The notes under the pieces: generated by a model
Database searches by the model: none
Seen by the model: the letters and a program-made list of their open reading frames with translations, nothing else
Told to the model about the DNA's origin: nothing
Position numbers and translations under genes: made by a program
In this document: in pieces, positions 44,128-50,761 of the stretch
Numbering within the stretch: the stretch's first letter is position 1
Layout of the letters: the number at the start of each line of letters is the position of its first letter
Assembly: GCA_903930345.1 (NCBI GenBank)
Contig: CAIYYI010000679.1
Coordinates: 1 to 50,761 of the forward strand
DNA length: 50,761 bases
From: an uncultured Verrucomicrobiota bacterium
GTDB taxonomy: Bacteria; Verrucomicrobiota; Verrucomicrobiia; Limisphaerales; CAIYYI01
Reading direction: 5' to 3'

Positions 44128-45447
44128 TCAGGCGTGATTCGGGCGCACTTTGATGGTGGAACGTGTTTGCTCGCGTGCCCTGGCCAGGGCGGTCTCCACG
44201 GCGGTAATCCACTCAGCCGGGAAACGGGCATCGTCGGTCATCCATGGACGGAGGCTTTCCACCGCGTTCTCGCTGCCCTCCAATTCATCCACCACAGCGG
44301 TGCCGAGCAACGCTCCAGTGTGGGGGAAGCGGGCGCTCCAATCCGGCCCCACAGCTTGATCAAACTGATCGGCGATGCTCAGGAGTTGCTCATCGCTCAG
44401 ATGCTTGCGACGTGACTCTCGCAGCCCGGCAACGGCCTGGGACAATTTCTCATAGGCAGCCTTGTTTCCTGGGATGGCGGCGGTCAGTTCCTCCATCAGG
44501 ATTTCCAACTGGGCCTGCAATAGGAGGGTCGGCATGCCGCGGTTGGCGAGGACGCGCCCGAGCCACCGCACCTGCTGGAGGATCTGGGTCGGCTCGTACT
44601 GGTAAAGGGTGGCCTGCCAGGCGGCGTCACTGCGGGCAAAACGCAGCCCCCGTTCGCCATAACGCTGTTCAAAGTAGGGGAAACGCTGCCAGCAGAGATC
44701 TGCGGCCCGGAGCGCGGCCTGCACCTCACGGGCATCCGCCGGCACCGGGTGCCGCCCGGCCTCGGGATTGATGGAGGTGACCAGAAAGGTTTTGGACTCG
44801 GGCTTGAAGGGGTACAGCGCCTGAAAAAGGGTGTCAAGCTGGCTGAAAGCCGCCCCGGCTGACGCCACCAATTGCTCCCTCTCCTCCGCGCCCAGAGACA
44901 GGGCGTTCATGCGTTGCTGGTACTGGGCCCAGCGGGAAAACACCCCCGGTCCGTAACTGTGCAGGTAGGACAGGCCATCCGCACCCTTGAGCAGGAAGGC
45001 CCGGGCAAAGAGCGGCCGCAACACGACAGCCCCGAGGGTGGATCCCTCCAGGACATAGAGCCAGCCCAGGAGCGAGAGCGGCTGCTGAAGGGAACGCAGG
45101 CGGAGCTGCTCGGCGGTGGCCAGCGCCGCCTCCACCGCCTCCCTGAGGTCGGCCACCGCCCGGGGTTCGAAGTACCGCAAGTCCTCGTTCAGCAGGGGCA
45201 GTTTGCGCATGTCCTCGTGCCAGATGGAGGCCACCCGCTGATCGGCGCAGCCTGCCAGCGCCTGCTCCAGCACCCCGTGGATGATGGCCAGGGCGCGGAG
45301 CTGCCCCACATAGGATTCCAGCGGCAACTGGCAGGCGGCCAGGGCCTGCCAGAAAGGCGTGGCCTGCATGCGGGCATGGGGCAGAAAGGTGGATGCCTTG
45401 AGTTCCTCCATCAGGGTCAGTTGCTGTCCGTAGAGTCCGTTTTTCAT
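44128..45447 (-). CDS. Heme-oxygenase-like protein with a C-terminal extension
   Basis: The protein has 439 residues. The first 200 match bacterial biliverdin-producing heme oxygenases: proximal His24 in LKASTFLPHARMQATPFWQA, LRALAIIHGVLEQAL, and the distal-helix block GWLYVLEGSTLGAVVLRPLF. Bacterial enzymes have about 200 residues, so the other 240 (KTFLVTSINPEAGRHPVPAD, RARE-rich helices ending STIKVRPNHA) are an extra helical domain I cannot identify. The reaction would be heme to biliverdin, iron and CO; biliverdin could be a chromophore and CO a signal. No phytochrome is encoded in the window. The gene lies 2 bp after a PAS kinase and 5 bp before a response regulator. Confidence 0.75.
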   Translation of the reverse strand: MKNGLYGQQLTLMEELKASTFLPHARMQATPFWQALAACQLPLESYVGQLRALAIIHGVLEQALAGCADQRVASIWHEDMRKLPLLNEDLRYFEPRAVADLREAVEAALATAEQLRLRSLQQPLSLLGWLYVLEGSTLGAVVLRPLFARAFLLKGADGLSYLHSYGPGVFSRWAQYQQRMNALSLGAEEREQLVASAGAAFSQLDTLFQALYPFKPESKTFLVTSINPEAGRHPVPADAREVQAALRAADLCWQRFPYFEQRYGERGLRFARSDAAWQATLYQYEPTQILQQVRWLGRVLANRGMPTLLLQAQLEILMEELTAAIPGNKAAYEKLSQAVAGLRESRRKHLSDEQLLSIADQFDQAVGPDWSARFPHTGALLGTAVVDELEGSENAVESLRPWMTDDARFPAEWITAVETALARAREQTRSTIKVRPNHA

Positions 45448-45449
45448 GG

Positions 45450-46592
45450 TCAGGCAGGGGTTGGGGTTTGACGTTGTGTCTGCCGGGGCAGGGTGAACTG
45501 GAAGGTGGCACCCGGGCCGGGGATGCTTTCCACCCAGATGCGTCCGCCGTGGGCCTCGACGATCAGGCGGGAGATGGCCAGCCCCAGCCCCACGCTGCGT
45601 TCGCCAGCGGTCTTGCGCGTGCCGGCCTTAGCAAAGCTCATGAACAGTTTGGCTTGGTCCCCGGGGGCGATGCCCGGGCCTTCGTCGCGCACGGCAAAGA
45701 GCAGGTTTTGATCGTCCCAGTGGGAGGAGAGCCAGACGCGCTGGCCGGGCCGGGAGTGTTCCACGGCGTTCCTGAGGAGGTTGAGGAGAACCTGCTGGAG
45801 CTTGGGCACATCCACCGGCATCCGCCGGGCTTCGTCCGCCGGGAGCACCACCAGGGAGATCTTCTTCTTCACCGCCACCAACCGGGCTATGGGTTCGACG
45901 CCTGCCAGGATCTCCGGCACCGTTGCCTCCGCCAGATCCAGCCGCATTTTTCCTGACTCGATGATGGACACATCCAGGAAATTCTCAATGAGCTGCTGCA
46001 TGCCAATGGCGGAGGCGAGGCAGGTGCGCAGGAACTCCTGATGCTCCTCGGGGAGACGATCCCCGACTTCATCCAGCACAAACTCGCTGTAGGTCATGAT
46101 GACGCCGATGGGGGCGCGCAGATCGTGCGCCGCCATGCCGAGGAACTGGTTTTTGAGCTGGTTCAATTCCTTCAGTTCCGCGTTGGCCAGGTGCAACTGG
46201 CGGGTGAGATCGTTCAATTCATGGTTCAACCCCAGCACCTCAGTCTGCAACCGCGCCTGCTCCTGGAAGTCGAGGCACCCCAGAGCCAGGGTGCCTTCGG
46301 GCAGGGCAAAGAACCTGAAATGGAAACTTTCCGGCATTCCCGCGGCGGTGTTCAGCGAGAGCAGGTGGCTGCGTTTGCCCGTTGCGTCCGGCGTTTGCAG
46401 GTCGGGAAGAGGCGTGAAGTCCAACACCAACTCGCCCAGCGCACGACCAACCACGTTCGTGCCCAGAATGCGACGGGCGTGCGCGTTGGCCATCACCACC
46501 CGCTGTTGTACATCCAAGTTGAGGGCGAGCACCGGCCCCGTATCCGCCAGGTAAGCGAGGACGGCCGCCGCCAGGGGGGAATCAGTTGGCAT
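45450..46592 (-). CDS. PAS-domain sensor histidine kinase
   Basis: The protein has 380 residues and is cytoplasmic. A PAS domain covers about 15-115 (LALNLDVQQRVVMANAHARR, ILGTNVVGRALGEL). A coiled coil follows (LNHELNDLTRQLHLANAELK). HisKA has the His in GMAAHDLRAPIGVIMTYSEF, and HATPase has LQQVLLNLLRNAVEHSRPGQ, RDEGPGIAPGD, VGLGLAISRLIVEAHGGRIW. Its start overlaps the end of the cobalamin-binding gene by 11 bp. It is the natural partner of the response regulator at 43472 and probably takes its signal from the cobalamin-binding protein. Confidence 0.88.
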   Translation of the reverse strand: MPTDSPLAAAVLAYLADTGPVLALNLDVQQRVVMANAHARRILGTNVVGRALGELVLDFTPLPDLQTPDATGKRSHLLSLNTAAGMPESFHFRFFALPEGTLALGCLDFQEQARLQTEVLGLNHELNDLTRQLHLANAELKELNQLKNQFLGMAAHDLRAPIGVIMTYSEFVLDEVGDRLPEEHQEFLRTCLASAIGMQQLIENFLDVSIIESGKMRLDLAEATVPEILAGVEPIARLVAVKKKISLVVLPADEARRMPVDVPKLQQVLLNLLRNAVEHSRPGQRVWLSSHWDDQNLLFAVRDEGPGIAPGDQAKLFMSFAKAGTRKTAGERSVGLGLAISRLIVEAHGGRIWVESIPGPGATFQFTLPRQTQRQTPTPA

Positions 46593-47241
46593 GGTGGGGC
46601 GGGGATTTTATCCATGACTCCAGATCGGCCAGCGAGCCCAGGTGCCGCACGCCCTCAATTTCCTCGGTCCTCTCCCGTCCGCCCCAGCGGAAGGCCTGTC
46701 CCCCGACGAGAATGGGCAGGGTCGGGAACTCCTTGCGGACCGCTGCGGCGGTCTGCAACAGCGTCTCCAGGTTGAAATACACCGTCAGCGACAACGTCAC
46801 GACATCCGGGCGTTTTTCCCGGATCAGGTCAAGCAAACCGGGTGCTGGCGTATTGGCACCCAGGAAGTAGCCGCGCCAGCCGTGCAGCTCGAAAATATCC
46901 GCCACCATCTTGCCGCCGATCTGGTGATACTCGTTGGCCGCGCAGGAAACCACAGCGGTTTTGCCGATGCGCGGCTGGCTGAAGAGGCGTGGATAGACCA
47001 GGTTGAGCAGGCTTTCGGTGATGGCGGTGGCCAGATGCTCCGTGGCGACCGACACCCGGCCCTGCTCCCAGAGTGTGCCCACGTCATAGAGGGAACGCTG
47101 CACCAGATCCTGGTAGAGCATGCGTAAGTCCATGTCGGTGGCGAGGTAAGCCTCGAAAACCGACCGGCAATGTGCCCGGTCCCCGGCCAGCAGGGCGGTC
47201 AGATAACGTGGGTAGGCTTCTTCGGGGGCCTTCATAATCAT
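46582..47241 (-). CDS. CarH/AerR-like cobalamin-binding sensor protein without a DNA-binding domain
   Basis: The protein has 219 residues from ATG 47241 (ribosome site AAAGG six bases upstream); ATG 47262 is in frame. A helical cap has W58 followed nine residues later by E68-H69 ([20 protein letters not shown]), the W-x9-EH motif of the light sensor CarH. The Rossmann part has the lower-ligand motif E-x-H-x-x-G at 104-109 ([20 protein letters not shown]), then [20 protein letters not shown] and [12 protein letters not shown]. CarH has a MerR-type helix-turn-helix before this region; here it is absent, as in AerR-type proteins. It may sense light or cobalamin and signal to the kinase that follows. 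It is the first gene of the operon. Confidence 0.82.
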   Translation of the reverse strand: MIMKAPEEAYPRYLTALLAGDRAHCRSVFEAYLATDMDLRMLYQDLVQRSLYDVGTLWEQGRVSVATEHLATAITESLLNLVYPRLFSQPRIGKTAVVSCAANEYHQIGGKMVADIFELHGWRGYFLGANTPAPGLLDLIREKRPDVVTLSLTVYFNLETLLQTAAAVRKEFPTLPILVGGQAFRWGGRERTEEIEGVRHLGSLADLESWIKSPPHHAN

Positions 47242-47248
47242 ATTGACC

Positions 47249-47303
47249 TTTGGTTTATCCATAAAGGCTACGGTGAATGGGGAGGCTTGTCGAGCACGGA
47301 ACG
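47249..47303. repeat. 55-bp direct repeat, copy 2 (upstream of the cobalamin-sensor operon)
   Basis: This is the second copy of the element at 43042-43097, with the identical end TTGTCGAGCACGGAACG. It lies directly before the start of the sensor gene on the minus strand, so it very likely holds or borders the promoter. Confidence 0.55.
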
Positions 47304-47371
47304 ATTCGCCGCGCCGCGCCGGGATAAATCAGTTGCCTTTCTGGTCATTTGTGAGTAGCTTTAGTAAAACC

Positions 47372-48127
47372 ATGGAACAAAGAGTTGAGCCTGCCCGGCC
47401 ATTGCGAAAACGATCAGCGTTCACTTTGATCGAGTTGTTGGTGGTGATTGCCATCATTGCTATTCTGGCAGCTTTGTTGTTGCCTGCGCTGGCCAAGGCC
47501 AAGGAGCAAAGTCGGCGGGTCGCCTGCCTGAACAACATCAAGCAGTGGACCCTCTCCTGCATCATCTACGCGGATGACAATGAGAACCGGTTGCCACGCT
47601 CCGCCCGCACCGGCGGCACCGTCAATCCATACTGGGTGAGCCAGAAGAATTTCCGGGACATGTTCATGCATGATTATCACCTGTCGCGGCCCCAATTTTA
47701 CTGTCCGGCCAACTCCAGTTGGAACCGGGACGATTTTTGGGACTGGCAGGGAGGCGGGGTGGACACGGTGATCGGGTACCACTATTTCTGCGGGGAAACC
47801 AACTATTTCAGCAATTCAGGATTGGTGCGCGTGGTGCCCGCCAATCGGACGGCGTTCGCCATCAAAACCAGCGACCGACCGTACTACACGGTCATTTTCG
47901 CCGATCTGGTGCGCAAACTGAACGGGTCTTGGGGCCGTCCCGGGGATACGGATCCGAGCATCCGAGGAGCGAACCACTACAACGGCTCGCAGCCGGCGGG
48001 GGCTAACCAAGGGTTTCTGGACGGACACGCCTCGTGGGTACGAGCCAAGGATCCGTGGATCAAATTCCCCAAACTCGTGTTTGGCACCGCGCAAATCTTC
48101 ATGGAAGGCGGCGATCAAAATCCGTGA
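47372..48127 (+). CDS. Pseudopilin-like protein with type IV prepilin leader
   Basis: The protein has 251 residues from ATG 47372. The leader [20 protein letters not shown] is followed by [20 protein letters not shown] and [20 protein letters not shown], the same family as 24701-25441. The C-terminal block has [20 protein letters not shown] and HASWV, the H..G..FLDGH motif of the family. Secreted and processed by a prepilin peptidase. It lies 67 bp before a large LamG protein gene on the same strand, and such pairs are common in this phylum. Confidence 0.85.
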   Translation: MEQRVEPARPLRKRSAFTLIELLVVIAIIAILAALLLPALAKAKEQSRRVACLNNIKQWTLSCIIYADDNENRLPRSARTGGTVNPYWVSQKNFRDMFMHDYHLSRPQFYCPANSSWNRDDFWDWQGGGVDTVIGYHYFCGETNYFSNSGLVRVVPANRTAFAIKTSDRPYYTVIFADLVRKLNGSWGRPGDTDPSIRGANHYNGSQPAGANQGFLDGHASWVRAKDPWIKFPKLVFGTAQIFMEGGDQNP

Positions 48128-48194
48128 CCTGCCAAAAGGGCACCGCTGGTCTTGAATTGAAACTTCTGCAATTGATCAATTTGGAAACCAATTT

Positions 48195-50761
48195 ATGAAA
48201 TCCCACCTGACAACCTGTTTAGGTTTACTGCGAACCCGGGTCATGGCCTTGATCGGCTTTGGTCTGCTAACCGCCAACCTGGCCTCGGCCCAAGTGTTGG
48301 AATACGAAGGTTTCGATTACGCCAGCACCACGCTGGTCGGTGGTTCTGGTGGAACCGGCTGGGGGGCAAATGTATGGGTTGATACCAACAGTGACATGTT
48401 CCTGTCTAACGACGGGGTGAGTCTGGCGTTTCCCCCGAGCGTGAGCCATATCTCGGCGGGCGGGCGAATTGTGTTGGCGGCAGCGGGGGACGCCGAACGC
48501 CGACTGGGCACCAGTATCAATCTCTCCAATGAAGCCAACACCGTTTACTTCAGCGCGCTGGTCAAGCGGCAGGGCACCATTCGCTTCGAGTTCATGGACA
48601 ACGGTAACAACGTGCGTTGGCGGTTCGGCGGGCAGGGCGATAGCAGCACCAACACGGCTATCATCGGTGTGGCCAGTGACGTCTATTTCCCCAACGTGTT
48701 CCCGTGCGGCGAGACGGTGTACATCGTGGCCAAAATGGTCGCGCACCAACCGGCAAACGACACTGTGTACATGAATATTTACCGGGCCACGGACATTGTG
48801 CCCAGCTCGGAGCCCACCACCTGGCAGATCAGCGCCAACAGTGCCAGTGCGGTCACTCTGACCCGGTTGCAAATTCGCAATGCTTCGGCCACGGCGGCGG
48901 AAGTGGATGAGATTCGCCTTGGCACCACCTTTGCCAGCGTGGCGGGGGGGGTGGCGGCGGGACCGCCGCTGTTTACCCGGCAGCCGGTCGGTGCGGCGAT
49001 TTACCAGGGGTTGGATGTGCTTTTCTCGGCGGATGTGTCCGGGGCGGTGCCGATGTCATTCCAATGGTTGCTGAACGATAACCCGGTGGGCGGGGCTATC
49101 TCCAATATATTGAGCCTGACCAATGTGCAGGCAACCCAGGTCGGCACCTATACCTTGCGGGCCAGCAATTCGGTTGCCGTCGTCACCAGTGCTCCCGCCG
49201 TGCTGCAACTCATTGAGGTGACCAATATTTCGGTCGGTCGTCAGGCGCTGTGGCATTTTGACGAGACGAATGGGTTGGTGGCCTACGATGCCACGACCAA
49301 CCATAACGACGGGGCGCTGCTCGGCTATGCGGGCAACAATTCCCAGTGGGTACCGAGCGATTACAACGGGGCGCTGGCCTTTAACAACGCCGTATCCAAT
49401 GCTGTTCAAGTGCCCAACAGCGCATCGGTGGGGGTGAACCTGGCCAACCGATTTTCCGTGGCCACCTGGTTCAAGTCAGCGGTGCCGCTGAGTGTCAACG
49501 GCAACCAGTACCGCATACTGGAGAAGGAGAACAGCTTCTTCCTGCTGCAGGGAGATGGCAACACCAACAACGGCGTGGGTAATGGCGGCATGAACCTGCT
49601 GGTCAAGAAGAGCGGGGCGAATCTCCCGGTCAGCATCGGGCAGGCCTTGGAAGCCAACCGCTGGTATCACATCGTCGGCACCTTTGATGGGGCAAAAATC
49701 AGCATTTACCTGGATGGCGAACTGAAGGACTCACGGGCGGTGGCCGCGCCGTTGGACAATCCCGGCCTGCCATTGCGCATCGGCTCGGATTACATGGCCA
49801 CAGTCACCGGCATGAAATATCTGAACGGCGCCATGGACGAAGTGGGCATTTGGGATCGCGCGCTGAAGCTGTCCGAGGTGCAGGAACTCGCCGGGGCCTA
49901 CGGGATCGCTCGGATTCTGGACCAGCCCCAATCCCAGTCCACCTATGTGGGTGGCAGCGCGGTGCTGCGAGTGCGCGCCCGCGGCCAGATGCCGCTGCGC
50001 TACCTCTGGTACAAGGGCACCAATGAGATCCGTACGGCCATCACCAATGTGTTGTCTTTCTATAATTTACAACCTGAGGATGCCGGGGATTACCAATGCA
50101 GGGTGGCCAATGATCTGGGCGACACGTTCACTGACGTGGCGACCTTGACGGTGCGCTCGGCGACGAACATCAATGAGCTGGCGGAAGCGCGTTGGACCTT
50201 CAATGAGACGACCGGTTTGGTGGCGGCTGATGCCTCGAACTTGGGCCGGTCAGGCCAATTGGTGGACTTTGTGGGCAACGACGGCCAGTGGGGCTCCGGG
50301 GTGTCGGATGGTGCCCTCTACTTTGATGGCCAGACGAACCGGGTGGTTTCGACCAATGGCAGCGCTCTTGTTCTCGGACGAGACACGACTTTCGCGTTCT
50401 GGCTGCGGCCGACCTCTTACGGATCACCCGTGCCGGCCTCCTCGTGGATCTACAATGACAGCCGCATTCTGCGCAAAGGTTCGTACTTTGACATTGAGCT
50501 GGTGGACGATCCCGGCAGCGTGCGGGCCACGTTGCGCGCCAATGGGATACCGGCTCCGCTGCAAAACATTGTCCGGCTCAACGAGTGGCAGCATTTCGCC
50601 GTGGTGTTCTCCGGCGGGTACGTCAGCTTTTACAAGAACGGCTTCGCAGTGGGGGATCCGGTGGCTGGCAACCTGGGTGCCACCAACACCAGTGCCATCG
50701 TCTTGGGCAACACCACTGACACCATGGCGGCGACCAATATGTACATGGGGGCGATGGATGA
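48195..50761 (+). CDS. Large secreted LamG/Ig-like protein, 3' end outside the window
   Basis: An open frame of about 855 codons runs to the window end without a stop. A signal peptide (MALIGFGLLTANLASA, within residues 1-33) is followed by a beta-rich N-terminal domain of about 230 residues (LEYEGFDYASTTLVGGSGGT). An Ig-like domain then covers 48960-49215 (QPVGAAIYQGLDVLFSADVS, GTYTLRASNSV), a LamG/concanavalin-like domain 49240-49890 (WHFDETNGLVAYDATTNHND, WYHIVGTFDGAKISIYLDGE), a second Ig domain 49920-50155 (DAGDYQCRVANDLGD) and a second LamG (WTFNETTGLVAADASNLGRS) cut by the end. Such proteins bind glycans at the cell surface or in the medium. The partner enzymatic part, if any, is not visible. 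Confidence 0.85.
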   Translation, partial: MKSHLTTCLGLLRTRVMALIGFGLLTANLASAQVLEYEGFDYASTTLVGGSGGTGWGANVWVDTNSDMFLSNDGVSLAFPPSVSHISAGGRIVLAAAGDAERRLGTSINLSNEANTVYFSALVKRQGTIRFEFMDNGNNVRWRFGGQGDSSTNTAIIGVASDVYFPNVFPCGETVYIVAKMVAHQPANDTVYMNIYRATDIVPSSEPTTWQISANSASAVTLTRLQIRNASATAAEVDEIRLGTTFASVAGGVAAGPPLFTRQPVGAAIYQGLDVLFSADVSGAVPMSFQWLLNDNPVGGAISNILSLTNVQATQVGTYTLRASNSVAVVTSAPAVLQLIEVTNISVGRQALWHFDETNGLVAYDATTNHNDGALLGYAGNNSQWVPSDYNGALAFNNAVSNAVQVPNSASVGVNLANRFSVATWFKSAVPLSVNGNQYRILEKENSFFLLQGDGNTNNGVGNGGMNLLVKKSGANLPVSIGQALEANRWYHIVGTFDGAKISIYLDGELKDSRAVAAPLDNPGLPLRIGSDYMATVTGMKYLNGAMDEVGIWDRALKLSEVQELAGAYGIARILDQPQSQSTYVGGSAVLRVRARGQMPLRYLWYKGTNEIRTAITNVLSFYNLQPEDAGDYQCRVANDLGDTFTDVATLTVRSATNINELAEARWTFNETTGLVAADASNLGRSGQLVDFVGNDGQWGSGVSDGALYFDGQTNRVVSTNGSALVLGRDTTFAFWLRPTSYGSPVPASSWIYNDSRILRKGSYFDIELVDDPGSVRATLRANGIPAPLQNIVRLNEWQHFAVVFSGGYVSFYKNGFAVGDPVAGNLGATNTSAIVLGNTTDTMAATNMYMGAMD

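Overview
The window looks like a chromosome segment from a high-GC, Gram-negative member of the Verrucomicrobia (Pedosphaera/Limisphaera-like). The reasons are the many secreted glycan-active enzymes and SGNH/DUF4886 hydrolases, LamG/Ig giants, short pseudopilin-like proteins with the [16 protein letters not shown] leader, a FucP-type sugar permease and several uroporphyrinogen-decarboxylase (URO-D) family proteins. Taxonomy is inferred from gene content only. No rRNA, tRNA or CRISPR array was seen.

Region 1 (1-13.7 kb) is mostly secreted catabolism. It holds a GNAT-like membrane-anchored protein, a PQQ-type beta-propeller, a double-SGNH hydrolase, a DUF4886 protein, a GH10 endo-xylanase-like enzyme, a YecH-like small protein, a URO-D family protein, a 1.2 kb-residue GH85 endo-beta-N-acetylglucosaminidase and a Tat-type aldo/keto reductase. 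It is followed at 13.7-14.3 kb by debris of a nuclease/helicase cassette.

Region 2 (14.5-25.4 kb) is a glycan-use island. A NarL-type two-component system sits beside two paralogous GH71/GH99-like enzymes, a FucP permease, a serine hydrolase and a secreted protein of unknown function. Three of its promoters share a palindromic box (TCCCC-N6-GGGGA followed by TACCGCC-like bases) placed exactly 16 bp before a TARRRT -10 element. This is a candidate regulon. A toxin-antitoxin pair with a truncated toxin lies inside the island.

Region 3 (25.8-32.3 kb) has a HAD phosphatase, an FtsK gene with a homopolymer frameshift and a CHASE/PAS hybrid kinase.

Region 4 (32.4-47.3 kb, all minus strand) is the most unusual part. 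Two operons lie head to tail. The upstream one encodes a CarH/AerR-like cobalamin-binding sensor, a PAS kinase, a heme-oxygenase-like protein and a response regulator. The downstream one encodes a corrinoid protein, a URO-D-type methyltransferase, a DUF1638 protein, a GAF kinase, a TauE/SafE-cupredoxin membrane protein and a 1477-residue fusion. The fusion joins a complete Cu(I) P1B ATPase to an ETR1-like ethylene-binding membrane domain and then to a PAS histidine kinase. In plants the copper ATPase RAN1 supplies copper to the separate ethylene receptors, so the fusion puts supplier and receptor in one chain. A REP/RAYT element has invaded this operon between the methyltransferase and DUF1638 genes, and every junction remains a 4-bp ATGA stop/start overlap. 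A 55-bp direct repeat lies upstream of both operons.

Region 5 (47.4 kb to the end) has a pseudopilin-like protein and the 5' part of a large secreted LamG/Ig protein that runs off the window.
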